Positions 8,954-17,451 of a stretch of 48,704 bases of DNA are shown in pieces. The notes under the pieces are model-generated. The model saw only the letters and a list, made by a program, of their open reading frames with translations, did not search any database and was not told where the DNA came from. The stretch's first letter is position 1; every line of letters starts with the position of its first letter. Source of the stretch: JBAROU01 sp049642385. GTDB lineage: Bacteria > Chloroflexota > Dehalococcoidia > DSTF01 > RBG-16-68-14. The stretch spans positions 1 to 48,704 of the forward strand of contig JBAROU010000126.1 of the NCBI GenBank assembly GCA_049642385.1. Direction: 5' to 3'. Position numbers and translations under genes: made by a program.

Positions 8954-9577
8954 ATGGCAAGTAAGAATCCGGCGGTCGAGAAGGTCAGAGCGAGGCGCAT
9001 CGCGCTCATCTCCGATACGCACTTCATGAAGCCGGACGGGAGCGATGTGCCGCGAGCGCTCCTGAAGGCGCTCGATGGCGTCGACTTAATCCTGCACCTC
9101 GGCCACATTAGCAGCGCTGCGTCGATGGACCTGCTGGCGTCGGTTGCGCCGGTGCTGGCAGTACAGACACCGCTGGATGACCAGCAGCTGGGTGATGCAC
9201 TGGATGCAGAGCAGGCGAGCGGGCGCACGAATGGCTATACGCGCGTGATCGAGGCGGGCGGCGTGCGCATCGGCGCGCTGCATAACATCGCGAGCGTGAG
9301 TCCAAAGGTGGTCGTCGTGGACAACCAGCGGTTGAAGTTCCCAAAGGCCTCGATGTCAGAGGTCCTGCGGGCGCGCTTCGGGCAGGCCGTCGATGTCGTC
9401 GCGTTCGCGAACACGCACGTCGAGATCGTTGCGCAGCGCGAGGGCGTGTTGTTCGTCAATCCGGGCAGCCCGAACTTACCGGGCGGCGCCCGCGAAGGTG
9501 GGCCGGGGACGATCGCCGTTCTCGATGTGCGAGGCGGCACTATGCACGTGGAAGTCATCGAGGTGCCGAAGCGATAG
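8954..9577 (+). CDS. YfcE/MJ0936-type metallophosphoesterase with altered metal ligands
   Basis: A 207-residue calcineurin-like phosphoesterase fold. SDTH is intact near the N-terminus and NPGSPN is present near the end, which fixes the family. Several metal-binding motifs are changed: the usual HxGD reads HLGH, the GNxD segment reads QTPLDD, and GHTH reads ANTH. LHN keeps the His of the LxHG motif. The protein may therefore be inactive, use a different metal arrangement, or act as a binding protein. ATG at 8951 and 8954 are both possible; 8954 gives 6 nt spacing from GGAGG (8943-8947). It sits 37 bp behind hisS and ends 4 bp before the convergent acylphosphatase stop. Confidence 0.85.
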   Translation: MASKNPAVEKVRARRIALISDTHFMKPDGSDVPRALLKALDGVDLILHLGHISSAASMDLLASVAPVLAVQTPLDDQQLGDALDAEQASGRTNGYTRVIEAGGVRIGALHNIASVSPKVVVVDNQRLKFPKASMSEVLRARFGQAVDVVAFANTHVEIVAQREGVLFVNPGSPNLPGGAREGGPGTIAVLDVRGGTMHVEVIEVPKR

Positions 9578-9581
9578 ATGG

Positions 9582-9869
9582 CTACCAGCGCACCTCAAAG
9601 TCCTGGTGACCTTCGGGCGTTTCGGACCACGTTGCGTCGACCGCTTCGACCGCCGACATGCGCGGCCCTCGCTGGAGCGCGGCCTTAAGCTGGCGCAGAC
9701 GCTTCTCCGGCCCCTCGGCGACGACCTCCACCGTCCGGCTGTCGGCGCCGTTGCGTACCCAGCCGGTCAGGCCCAGCGCCCGCGCTTCATCGGTGACGAA
9801 GAAGCGGAAGCCCACGGCCTGTACGCGCCCGCGGACGATGGCGTGAAGGCGCTTGTGTGGAGTGCTCAA
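9582..9869 (-). CDS. acyP: Acylphosphatase
   Basis: Small cytosolic hydrolase of acyl phosphates; 95 residues, typical of the family. The catalytic Arg lies in GRVQAVGFRFF, where the family consensus has VQGVGFR, and the catalytic Asn in GWVRN. The rest of the acylphosphatase fold (VEVVAEGPEKRLRQL) follows. The start is uncertain: a TTG at 9869 gives MSTPHKRLHAIVRG and fits the family length, whereas the longer upstream extension overlaps the small membrane gene before it and has no conserved features. It is probably the last gene of the long minus-strand run, 11 bp after the 56-aa gene. Confidence 0.88.
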   Translation of the reverse strand: MSTPHKRLHAIVRGRVQAVGFRFFVTDEARALGLTGWVRNGADSRTVEVVAEGPEKRLRQLKAALQRGPRMSAVEAVDATWSETPEGHQDFEVRW

Positions 9870-9880
9870 CCTAGTTGGGA

Positions 9881-10051
9881 TCAAAAGCCGATTGGCTCTG
9901 GCCTGACCAGCACGCCCGCCGTGAACGCCAGGATCGAAATGATGATAATCGCCACGAACGCCCACGCGAGGCCCCAGATCAACCGACACCAGGGGCCACC
10001 ACGTTTGATAGGCGGTAGTGGCGGCTCGTCGTAGAACCAGCGCCAGTTCAT
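9881..10051 (-). CDS. Small single-pass membrane protein, 56 aa, coupled to aroKB
   Basis: A 56-codon reading frame starts MNWRWFYDEPPLPPIKRGG and contains one strong hydrophobic segment (about residues 24-48, including AIIIISILAF) and a short tail ending PEPIGF. Its ATG overlaps the aroKB stop codon as ATGA, so translation is probably coupled. It fills the space between aroKB and acylphosphatase almost exactly. The basic, Pro-rich N-terminal part followed by a TM segment suggests a small inner-membrane protein with a cytoplasmic head. I do not recognise a family and assign no function. Confidence 0.65.
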   Translation of the reverse strand: MNWRWFYDEPPLPPIKRGGPWCRLIWGLAWAFVAIIIISILAFTAGVLVRPEPIGF

Positions 10052-11730
10052 GTCAGCACTTCCTCAACAACCTCGCGAATCAGCTCCGGCCGCACGTCCG
10101 AGCGCAGCGCGGCGTGCCCGACGTCTTCGAGCAGCACCCAGCGCACCGAACCGGCCGTCACCTTCTTATCGAGCTTGATCGCGGCGAGCACGCGCTCCGG
10201 GTCCAGCTTCGGGCCCTTCGTCGGCAGGCCGAAGCGTTCCAGCAGGGCGCGCTGGCGTTCGACGACTTCGCCCGGCGTCAGTTCCAGGCGACGCCCGATC
10301 TCTGCTGCGGCCATCATGCCGACGGCGACGGCCTCGCCGTGAAGGACATCGTGGTAGTCGGCGGCGGCTTCGATAGCGTGCGCGATCGTGTGACCGTAGT
10401 TCAGGATCGCGCGCGGCCCCTGGTCGAGCTCGTCCTGCGCCACCATGCCGCCTTTGATCGCGACGTTGCGCCGCACGATGTCGACGGTACACGCCGGTTC
10501 GAGATGCAGGAGGTCGTCCGCGCGCGCTTCGAGGTCGGCGAGGAGCCCCGGGTCGAGGATGAAGGCATGCTTGATGGCCTCCGCGAAGCCTTCGAGCAGC
10601 GCGCGGCGTGGCAGCGTCTTCAGCGTTGAGACGTCTTCGACGACGAGGAGCGGCTGGTAGAACGCGCCGACGAGGTTCTTGCCCTCGCGGTGGTCGACTG
10701 CGGCCTTGCCGCCGATCGAGGCGTCCACCATCGCCAGCATGGATGTGGGCGCTTGCACGAACGGCACGCCGCGCAGGTATGTCGCGGCGACGAAGCCGGC
10801 GAGGTCGCCCACGACGCCACCGCCGAGTGCGACAATCGCGTGGCGGCGCTCTGCGCGGTGGGCGACGAGCCAGTCGTAGATCGTCGCGGCGGTGTCGAGC
10901 GATTTGCTCGCCTCGCCGGCCGGTATCGCGAACGCATCGGCCTGGAAACCAGCGTCGCGCAGCGAGAGCAGCGCGCGCTCGCCGTGGCGCGGCAACACTT
11001 CGGTGTCGCTGATGACGTACGCGGCGCCGCTCAGGCCGGCCTCGCGCAGCAGCTCGCCCAGCCGGTCGAGCTCGCCCCAGCCGACGTGAACGGGATAGCG
11101 GCGGGACGGCGCCTCGACCCAGAACGGCTCGGCCGGCGGCGGCGTAGCTCGCTCCTCCGGGAGCAGGAGCCGTTCTGGGTGGCACGAGAACCACGGGTCG
11201 GCGGCGCGAACGGCGTCGACGACAAAGGCCGCGATCTCGGTAGGCGCGCGGCCGTCCGTCTCGATGATGACGTCGGCGAGGGCATAGAACTTCTGGCGTT
11301 GCGCTTTCAGCTTCGTCACGCGTGCAAGCGGATCGTCGCCTGTGAGGAGTGGTCGCTCCGAGACGGGCATGCCTTTGGCGTCGCTCAGCCGCTGGACGAT
11401 GGTCTCTGGCCGCGCGTCGAGGCAGACCACGAGGCCAGCTGCCGTCATAGCGCGCCGGTCCTCCGCGTCGGGCATCGCTCCACCGCCGGTCGCGATGACG
11501 ACGTTGGCCTCCGACACCGCGCGTTGGAGCGCCGCACGTTCGAGGACACGGAAGCGCGCTTCGCCGTCGCCCGCGAAGATCTCCGTTATTGAGCGGCCAG
11601 TCATCTCGTGAATCAACAGGTCCGTATCGAGCACGCGCCAGCCAAGCACGTTTGCGACGAGCGAGGCGACAGTCGACTTACCGGTGCCGGAGAAGCCTGT
11701 AAGGAAGACGCGGCGGGGAACGTCCGTCAT
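10048..11730 (-). CDS. aroKB: Fused shikimate kinase / 3-dehydroquinate synthase
   Basis: A bifunctional shikimate-pathway enzyme of 560 residues. Residues 1 to about 170 are shikimate kinase (Walker A GFSGTGKST, substrate motif DTDLLIHEM, ATGGGAM, ERPLLTGDDP). From about residue 185 the dehydroquinate synthase domain follows (NAD-binding ALGGGVVGDLAGFVAATYLRG, PTSMLAMVDASIGGKAAVD, metal ligands in EAIKHAFI and NYGHTIAHAIE). Together they cover an early step (DAHP to dehydroquinate) and a later one (shikimate to shikimate 3-phosphate). The ATG at 11730 overlaps the GNAT stop codon as ATGA, and its own stop overlaps the next start in the same way, so the genes are tightly coupled. aroC lies two genes upstream in the same operon. 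Confidence 0.96.
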   Translation of the reverse strand: MTDVPRRVFLTGFSGTGKSTVASLVANVLGWRVLDTDLLIHEMTGRSITEIFAGDGEARFRVLERAALQRAVSEANVVIATGGGAMPDAEDRRAMTAAGLVVCLDARPETIVQRLSDAKGMPVSERPLLTGDDPLARVTKLKAQRQKFYALADVIIETDGRAPTEIAAFVVDAVRAADPWFSCHPERLLLPEERATPPPAEPFWVEAPSRRYPVHVGWGELDRLGELLREAGLSGAAYVISDTEVLPRHGERALLSLRDAGFQADAFAIPAGEASKSLDTAATIYDWLVAHRAERRHAIVALGGGVVGDLAGFVAATYLRGVPFVQAPTSMLAMVDASIGGKAAVDHREGKNLVGAFYQPLLVVEDVSTLKTLPRRALLEGFAEAIKHAFILDPGLLADLEARADDLLHLEPACTVDIVRRNVAIKGGMVAQDELDQGPRAILNYGHTIAHAIEAAADYHDVLHGEAVAVGMMAAAEIGRRLELTPGEVVERQRALLERFGLPTKGPKLDPERVLAAIKLDKKVTAGSVRWVLLEDVGHAALRSDVRPELIREVVEEVLT

Positions 11731-12188
11731 GAGGTGCGCTCCTGCGCCTGAGCGTAGGCGTTCGGGTCGGATAGCTCCATCCAGCGCTGCGGCTCCTCCA
11801 GCGCGCTGAAGCCGAATTGGCTGTACAGCCCGTGAGCGTCGCGGGTGCCGAGCATCCAGCGACGCAGGCGCTGCAAACGCGGGTGCGCGAGCACTGCCTC
11901 CATCAGCCACTTCGAAAGCCCTTGGCCGCGGTGCGCTTCGTCGATGTAGACGTCAGCGAGGTAGGCAAAGGTAACGAAGTCCGTGATGACCCGGCAGAAG
12001 CCGATCTGCCGGCCCTCTTTGTGCAGGCCGAACGGCAGCGAGTGGTCGATGGCCTCCTCCAGCCGTGCGCGCGCGATGCCAGTCGCCCAGTAGCTGCGTT
12101 CCGAGAGGAACGCGTGCACCGCATCGAGATCGAGTAGCGCCGGATCGGTGCTGATCAGGTAGCCGTCCTTGCGGACTTCGTAGACCAT
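11727..12188 (-). CDS. GNAT-family N-acetyltransferase
   Basis: A 153-residue acetyl-CoA-dependent acyltransferase fold. The acetyl-CoA pyrophosphate loop is visible as HRGQGLSKWLM after the beta-strand LADVYIDE, followed by GTRDAHGLYSQFGF, where the Tyr often acts as general acid in this family. The start MVYEVRKDG at 12188 lies 4 nt after the aroC stop, and its stop overlaps the aroKB start (ATGA). The substrate cannot be inferred. Its position inside the aro block looks like operon hitchhiking and not a pathway role. Confidence 0.88.
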   Translation of the reverse strand: MVYEVRKDGYLISTDPALLDLDAVHAFLSERSYWATGIARARLEEAIDHSLPFGLHKEGRQIGFCRVITDFVTFAYLADVYIDEAHRGQGLSKWLMEAVLAHPRLQRLRRWMLGTRDAHGLYSQFGFSALEEPQRWMELSDPNAYAQAQERTS

Positions 12189-12192
12189 GACG

Positions 12193-13395
12193 CTAGACCT
12201 CGGTCGTCTCTTCGTCGACGGGTGGCGTGGCGTCGCCGCCACGAGGGCCGGTGGTCTTCATGTACGAGCGGTAGTTGCGCAGCGTCTCATCGATGTGGTC
12301 GCCGCCGAATTTTTCCAGGCACGCCTCCGCGAGTACGATCGCGACGAGCGCTTCGCCGATCACGCCCGCCGCGGGCGCGACGCAGACGTCGCTACGCTCG
12401 TAGTGCGCGGGGATCTCCGCGCCGGTGTGCAGATCGGCTGATGGCAGCGAGCGCGGTAGGGTGGCGATGGGCTTGAGCGCGATGCGCATCACCAGGTCTT
12501 GGCCGTTGGTCATGCCACCCTCGGTGCCGCCGAGGCGGTTAGTTGCGCGGCTCCACGGCCGTTCGCCCCACTGATCGATGGGCAGGATCACATCGTGCAC
12601 CTGCGAGCCGCGCTGGCGTGCGCCGGTGAAGCCGACGCCGATCTCGACACCTTTGACGGCGTTGATGCTCATCAGCGCCTGCGCCAGCCGGCCGTCGATC
12701 TTGCGGTCCCAGTGGACGTGGCTGCCCAGTCCGATGGGCACGTTCATCGCGCGAATCTCGATCACGCCGCCGAGCGTGTCGCCGGCGTTACGCGCGTCAT
12801 CGATCGCCGCGATCATACGCGGTTCGACGGCGGCGTCGGCGCAGCGCACGGGCGAGGCCTCGACCGCCTCCCAGTCCGGCTCGCCGTCCAGCTGCGCCTC
12901 GACGCCGTCGATGGCGATGGTGTGGCTGTAGAGCGCCATGCCCAGCTCTTCGACGAAGCGCCGGCAGACGGTGCCCGCGCCAACGCGCGCCGCTGTCTCT
13001 CTCGCGCTTGCGCGCTCGAGGATGTTGCGCACATCGTCGAAGCCATACTTTACGGCGCCGGCGAGGTCGGCGTGGCCGGGGCGGAGACGCGTGACCTTGT
13101 CGATGGGCGCGTCGGGCTCTTCGAAGGCCATTACATCCTGCCAGTTCACCCAGTCCTTATTGTCGATTAGCAGCGCGATGGGGCTGCCCAATGTGCGGCC
13201 GTGGCGCACACCGGAGCGAATCTGCGCCCAGTCCTGCTCGATCTTCTGGCGGCGGCCGCGCCCGTAGCCGCCCTGACGACGGCGCAGCTCCCGAGCGATG
13301 TACTCCTCGGTCAAAGGCAGGCCGGCGGGGAGCCCCTCGATAATGATCGTTAGGCCCTTGCCGTGCGATTCTCCTGCGGTGAGATAACGAAGCAT
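12193..13395 (-). CDS. aroC: Chorismate synthase
   Basis: Converts 5-enolpyruvylshikimate 3-phosphate to chorismate with reduced FMN; 400 residues, at the long end of the normal range. Diagnostic motifs are present: LTAGESHGKGLTIIIEG at the N-terminus, ASARETAARVGAG in the middle, and GGMTNGQDLVMRIALKPI with ADLHTGAEIP later on. The start at 13395 gives MLRYLTAGESHG as expected. A weak AGGT lies about 8 nt upstream, and a TACAAT -10 about 40 nt upstream. It heads the aroC-GNAT-aroKB-orf56-acyP run. Confidence 0.97.
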   Translation of the reverse strand: MLRYLTAGESHGKGLTIIIEGLPAGLPLTEEYIARELRRRQGGYGRGRRQKIEQDWAQIRSGVRHGRTLGSPIALLIDNKDWVNWQDVMAFEEPDAPIDKVTRLRPGHADLAGAVKYGFDDVRNILERASARETAARVGAGTVCRRFVEELGMALYSHTIAIDGVEAQLDGEPDWEAVEASPVRCADAAVEPRMIAAIDDARNAGDTLGGVIEIRAMNVPIGLGSHVHWDRKIDGRLAQALMSINAVKGVEIGVGFTGARQRGSQVHDVILPIDQWGERPWSRATNRLGGTEGGMTNGQDLVMRIALKPIATLPRSLPSADLHTGAEIPAHYERSDVCVAPAAGVIGEALVAIVLAEACLEKFGGDHIDETLRNYRSYMKTTGPRGGDATPPVDEETTEV

Positions 13396-13436
13396 GAACG
13401 ATTACCTACGAGCGCACGATGGCGCATGTTGCCGTC

Positions 13437-13442
13437 ATTGTA
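13437..13442 (-). promoter_or_regulatory. -10 like hexamer upstream of aroC
   Basis: TACAAT on the minus strand lies 41 bp before the aroC ATG, in the 165-bp gap after the preceding gene. No convincing -35 is seen at 17-18 bp. Confidence 0.35.
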
Positions 13443-13560
13443 CCCCACGCGTCTCTCAGAGGCTGTTAGGGATTCCCGTAGTGAGGGCGCGATCGAGCGC
13501 CGGGCTAGGTGTGTGGAAACGTTCCAGAGGCGCGGCTTGGAGATCGTGCCCCCTAGATCG

Positions 13561-14217
13561 TCAGAGCGCAGGCTCGACGCCGGAGCCGTTCTTGTTGACG
13601 TGCGCGGCGCCTCCCTCCGGCTCGACCGGTACGGCACCGCCGCGAGCGTCCAGCTCGTATCGCGCGCCCAGGCGTTCGGCGATCGCTTCGGGCGGGTCGT
13701 TGTCCCAGTCGATGTCGCCTGCGGCAGCGCGCTCGGCGACAGTGGTGAGGATGCAGCGCTGCGTCGGCTCGATCCCGGTTTCGTGGAAGGTGGAGTAGAC
13801 GTCGATCTGGACTCGCTCCGGGAGGATGTGGGGGATGTCGTAGAGGAGCCGCTCGGCGAGTTTCGCAGTGACGCGCTTCGCCTCATCGAGCGCGCTGCTG
13901 ATCTGCCGCCGCCCGCCGCCAACTTGCGCGAACTGCGCCTCCGCCGTCGTCGACGCGCGCAGATATTCAGGCGCGATCTCGATCAGCTCGACGCCCTGGA
14001 TGCCCTGCCAGACGCTGGCGGGCACGCCCTTCGGCGTGCGCTCGGTGCGCCAGTGCTGCACCTCGCCCTCGACGAGCTGCCGGATCATTTCGAGATCGCC
14101 TTCCTCCACCTTGCGCTGCCAGAACCGGTGCGTGCGCGTCTCCTGCATGATGATGTACGCGATGAACGCGAACAAGAACGCGACGACAACGATGCCAACG
14201 GTGAGACCCCATTCCAT
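13561..14217 (-). CDS. Unknown protein with one N-terminal membrane segment
   Basis: A 218-residue protein beginning MEWGLTVGIVVVAFLFAFIAYII, one membrane anchor, followed by a charged soluble part of about 190 residues. The soluble part is rich in Glu, Arg and Gln and has predicted helical stretches (ISSALDEAKRVTAKLAERLL). The C-terminus is low in order (VEPEGGAAHVNKNGSG). It begins 3 nt after the mltG stop codon and so is almost certainly co-transcribed with mltG and ruvX. I do not recognise the family. An envelope role next to mltG is only a positional guess. Confidence 0.75.
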   Translation of the reverse strand: MEWGLTVGIVVVAFLFAFIAYIIMQETRTHRFWQRKVEEGDLEMIRQLVEGEVQHWRTERTPKGVPASVWQGIQGVELIEIAPEYLRASTTAEAQFAQVGGGRRQISSALDEAKRVTAKLAERLLYDIPHILPERVQIDVYSTFHETGIEPTQRCILTTVAERAAAGDIDWDNDPPEAIAERLGARYELDARGGAVPVEPEGGAAHVNKNGSGVEPAL

Positions 14218-14220
14218 CGG

Positions 14221-15300
14221 CTAGCACTCGCTTCGTTCCGGATAGAGCTGGCAGATGTTGCGCTGGTGCTCTTCCAGCGTCTCGGCGAAGACGTGGCGAC
14301 CATCGGCGCCCGCGACAAAGTAGAGGTAGTTCGTCTGCGCTGGCTCGAGCACGGCGAGGATCGAGGCGAGGCCGGGGTTGGCGATTGGCCCCGGCGGCAG
14401 TCCCGTATGCATGTACGTATTATACGGCGAGGGCGTCGCGAGGTCGGCGAGCGTGAGGTCGCGCTTCCAATAACCGTACTGCTGGACGCTTGCCGGGTCG
14501 TTGCCGACCGCGTATTGCACTGTGGGGTCGGCGTCGAGCCTCATGCCGCGGGCGCGTCGGTTGAGGAACACGCTGGCGATGAGCGGGCGGTCCTCCGGCA
14601 CGCGCGCCTCACGCTCGATGATCGAGGCGAGGACGATCGCCTGGCGGAGCGTGAGGTTGGCAGCGCGAAGCTTGGGCTGGATCTGTTCCTGGTAACGCTG
14701 GTCGAATGCGTCAAGCATCTGCTGGACGAGCTCCTCCGGCGTCCCTTGGAGCGAGAAGCCGTAGGTGGCGGGAAAGAGGAAGCCCTCCAATCCGGTGTTC
14801 GGTGGCAGGCGATTCAGGAACCCAGCCCGGTATTCGCCGTCGAGCGCCTGGAGGAACTGCTGTGCGGTAACGACGCCCCGCTGCTCCAACAGCTGGGCGA
14901 TCTCTTCTTTGCGCAGCCCTTCGCGCACAACGACCGTGCGCGCGCTCGTTTCGCCTCGGCTGATACGTAAGACAGTGGTTAGGGCCGTCTCGCCCGTGAA
15001 GAACTCGTACTCGCCCGCCTCCAGGTGGTCCTGGAGTCTCATCAGGCCGGTGAGCACACGAAACAATCGCCCGCTGTCGATCACGCCGGCGTCCTCGAGA
15101 CGGTTGCCGATGTCGTCGGCGCTCTCGCCGTCTCGGACATCGATGAAGACGAGCTCGCGCTGCTCTGTGGTGGGCGGGCCCTGGTAGCCAGGCTCATCGT
15201 TGACGAGGCTGCCTGGTGTCCCGCTGAGGAACCAGATGGCGGCAGCGAGAAGGGCGGCCAGCCCGAGCGCGATCGCGACCGGCAGCGATCGTTGGCTCAT
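14221..15300 (-). CDS. mltG: Endolytic murein transglycosylase MltG
   Basis: Membrane-anchored enzyme that cleaves nascent peptidoglycan strands. It has 359 residues with a hydrophobic N-terminal segment (VAIALGLAALLAAAIWFL) and then a LysM-like region (FIDVRDGESADDIGNRLEDAGVI). The YceG domain has FPATYGFSLQGTPEE, the catalytic Glu in ASIIEREARVPEDRPLIASVF, RLDADPTVQYA, and SPYNTYMHTGLPPGPIANPG. Its ATG overlaps the ruvX stop codon as ATGA, the ruvX-mltG-aro order seen in several phyla. Confidence 0.96.
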   Translation of the reverse strand: MSQRSLPVAIALGLAALLAAAIWFLSGTPGSLVNDEPGYQGPPTTEQRELVFIDVRDGESADDIGNRLEDAGVIDSGRLFRVLTGLMRLQDHLEAGEYEFFTGETALTTVLRISRGETSARTVVVREGLRKEEIAQLLEQRGVVTAQQFLQALDGEYRAGFLNRLPPNTGLEGFLFPATYGFSLQGTPEELVQQMLDAFDQRYQEQIQPKLRAANLTLRQAIVLASIIEREARVPEDRPLIASVFLNRRARGMRLDADPTVQYAVGNDPASVQQYGYWKRDLTLADLATPSPYNTYMHTGLPPGPIANPGLASILAVLEPAQTNYLYFVAGADGRHVFAETLEEHQRNICQLYPERSEC

Positions 15301-15740
15301 GCGTCTGCGCCTGTTGGGGCGTTGCGCCGCAAGCGGTCGAGATATGTCTGGAGCAGGATTGACGCGGCCAGGTCGTCGGTGGGTCCCCGCCGGTTCTTCT
15401 TCATGGTGTGCCTTTTCGCGCTCAGGGGACGCTCAGCCTGCACCGAAGTGAGGCGCTCGTCGCACAGCTCGATAGGCAGACCGCTCGCCTCGGCGAGGAG
15501 GTCTGCAAATACGTGGACGAGCTTCGCTTGATGGCCGACTTCGCCAGCGAGCGTGAGCGGATGACCGACCACAAGCGTGTCGACGTGCTCAGCGCGCGCC
15601 AGCTCGACGATCGCTCGGACATCGGCGGCCTCGTCGCAGCGTTCGATGATGCGCAGCGGGACGGCAAGGCGGCGCTCCGGATCGGAGATGGCAACGCCGA
15701 TGCGGCGTTCCCCGACGTCGAGCCCGATCACGCGTCCCAT
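15297..15740 (-). CDS. ruvX: Putative pre-16S rRNA nuclease / Holliday junction resolvase YqgF
   Basis: RNase H-fold nuclease, thought to process the 5' end of 16S rRNA. It has 147 residues from the Met at 15740, with GLDVGERRIGVAIS (first catalytic Asp), LVVGHPLTLAGEVG, LCDERLTSVQAE (Glu) and the final DDLAASILLQTYLD (Asp). An in-frame ATG 10 codons upstream (15770) is possible. The shorter start was chosen because GGGAGG lies 11 nt before it and because the family begins right at the first strand. It is the first of the ruvX-mltG-218aa set, 75 bp after the glycosyltransferase stop. Confidence 0.93.
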   Translation of the reverse strand: MGRVIGLDVGERRIGVAISDPERRLAVPLRIIERCDEAADVRAIVELARAEHVDTLVVGHPLTLAGEVGHQAKLVHVFADLLAEASGLPIELCDERLTSVQAERPLSAKRHTMKKNRRGPTDDLAASILLQTYLDRLRRNAPTGADA

Positions 15741-15815
15741 GCGACGGATGGCCTCCCAGCCGAGACGCATGGTACTTCAGGTGGCGTGCAGGGTCGAGGG
15801 GTTGGTGCGGGGAAC

Positions 15816-17444
15816 TTATGGTTCGAGGCGGTAGAGGCGTTGTCCGCTGTCGGCCGGATGAATCACCTCGCGCATGGTGAATCGCTGCGAGAGTGCTTGG
15901 AAATAGGAGTCGAACCCCAGCTCGTACTTGTGCAACTGGGAGCCGGTGGCCTCGTAGCCCGTGTAGTGGTAGTAGACGGTCTTACCCGCGGCGATCTGCT
16001 CATCTACGTACGTTCGCAGCTTGACGATCGAGCGTTCGTTGATGCCGTTCCGGCCGGAGTGTTGGATAAGGTCGTAGACCGTCATCGCGGGGTTGGCCCT
16101 CTCGACGGCCAACGACTGGCTGGAAATGAGCGTCGTGCGATCTCCGTTGAGTGTGCGGAGGACGTTGCGGATATCCTCGAACGCCGGTTCACTCCGCGCG
16201 GCGCCCGAGGTGGGCGTTTCGCGGACTGAAGTCACGTCCTGAGCCAGCTGTAGGCTCAAGAACATCGCGACGATAATGGCGACGATTGTGGCCAATCCGA
16301 CGCGCTGCCAAGGATAGTGGAGCTGCTTGAACCAGTGAAAGCATACTGAGAGCCCCAGCGCGGCCAGCAAGAGCACGAAGAAGAAGACTGGCATGACGTA
16401 TCTTGCCCAGAAGGCAAAGTAGAACGCGTGTATGGCCAGCCAGGCGGCAGCAAGGTAGAGGATTGGAATCAAGAGACCGCGCCTGTCTGACCAGAGCCGC
16501 AGCGCACCGACAATGGCCAGGGCCAGCACTCCTGTTGCAGCCAGCGCTTCCATCCAGCCGAAGTCTCCTCCGTAGCCAAGAAGGCTCGCCTGCATATATT
16601 GTCCGATGCGCGTCGAATATCCTTCACCGCTCGCGTCGATTACGCTCGAACCCTGTGGGTCGGCGAACCGGGTCAGGCTGTCGAACGCCGTGACAACGTA
16701 GACCGCATACAGCGTCGACACGACGAGGCCGACCGTGATCGGCCCCTTCGAGAAGAGCCTGGCACACACGTAGCGCCACGAAAGCGGCTGCGCCCCGATC
16801 TCCAACGAAGCCAGCATCAACGCAGGCAGCAGGATGACGTTTGTGTATCGAGCGGTGGCGGCGGCAAAGACGACGAGGCCATAGAGAACCAGCACCGGAA
16901 AGCCACGGCGGATGACCAATGGAGCCAGGAACAGCGAGAGGGCAACCAGCAGCGTGTGGATTACATCGAACATGCCGATGCGGGAGTGGAAGACAAACGT
17001 TACTCCTACGGCAACGGCCGTGGCGAAGAAGAACGCTGCGCGGCGATCGCCTGTTGTCGCCGTGCAGCCCACGTACGCTACGACGATCAGCGCCATTCCG
17101 GCGAACAGGATTGCGATGTGCATCGTTTCGAGCGTGTCGGGCAGCAGGGCGAAAAAGGGCGCCAGGAACAGCGCAATCCCCGGTGGATAGAGATACGAAA
17201 GCGGAAGGTCACCGGAGAGCAAGTTTGTCACAGATTGGAGCTGCCCGTATGTGTCCGGATAGATCGTGACGAACGTGCCCATCGCGTAGAGGCGCAGGAA
17301 CAGCCCGACGCTGAGTACTCCGAGGAGTGGTGCTACGCGCAAGAGCGAAGCCCGCACGCCAATGCGGTGGAGCGACCACGGCTGCGCGAGTGAGAGCGTT
17401 AGCGCTTCACCGAGACTGCGTCCTGCCGTCAGGGGAACCTTCAT
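15816..17444 (-). CDS. Multi-pass membrane glycosyltransferase (GT-C, PMT/ArnT-like)
   Basis: A 542-residue integral membrane protein with about ten hydrophobic segments. The first large periplasmic loop contains the pattern FLRLYAMGTFVTIYPDTYGQ, resembling the acidic loop of GT39/GT83-type glycosyltransferases that use polyprenyl-phosphate sugars, and LSYLYPPGIALFLAPF just after. The C-terminal soluble part is short. It starts 7 nt after the PAP2 stop codon, with the AGGA overlapping that stop serving as ribosome site. The pairing with an Aur1/PAP2-like enzyme suggests work on a lipid or polyprenyl substrate; donor and acceptor cannot be named. Confidence 0.78.
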   Translation of the reverse strand: MKVPLTAGRSLGEALTLSLAQPWSLHRIGVRASLLRVAPLLGVLSVGLFLRLYAMGTFVTIYPDTYGQLQSVTNLLSGDLPLSYLYPPGIALFLAPFFALLPDTLETMHIAILFAGMALIVVAYVGCTATTGDRRAAFFFATAVAVGVTFVFHSRIGMFDVIHTLLVALSLFLAPLVIRRGFPVLVLYGLVVFAAATARYTNVILLPALMLASLEIGAQPLSWRYVCARLFSKGPITVGLVVSTLYAVYVVTAFDSLTRFADPQGSSVIDASGEGYSTRIGQYMQASLLGYGGDFGWMEALAATGVLALAIVGALRLWSDRRGLLIPILYLAAAWLAIHAFYFAFWARYVMPVFFFVLLLAALGLSVCFHWFKQLHYPWQRVGLATIVAIIVAMFLSLQLAQDVTSVRETPTSGAARSEPAFEDIRNVLRTLNGDRTTLISSQSLAVERANPAMTVYDLIQHSGRNGINERSIVKLRTYVDEQIAAGKTVYYHYTGYEATGSQLHKYELGFDSYFQALSQRFTMREVIHPADSGQRLYRLEP

Positions 17445-17451
17445 CTCGGTC

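Noticed and set aside
8954..9577. Metallophosphoesterase considered as a pseudogene
   Set aside because: Frame and length are intact with a good ribosome site; only metal motifs are changed, so divergence of function is more likely than decay.
10690..11592. 300-codon + strand frame opposite aroKB
   Set aside because: Antisense to a complete bifunctional enzyme; no recognisable domain.
13363..14970. 535-codon + strand open frame opposite aroC, the 218-aa gene and mltG
   Set aside because: High-GC shadow frame: it lies antisense to well-supported genes, is Arg/Asp/Leu-rich, and shows no domain or ribosome site.
15408..16229. 273-codon + strand frame opposite ruvX and the GT-C gene
   Set aside because: Crosses two real genes and the gap between them; no family features.
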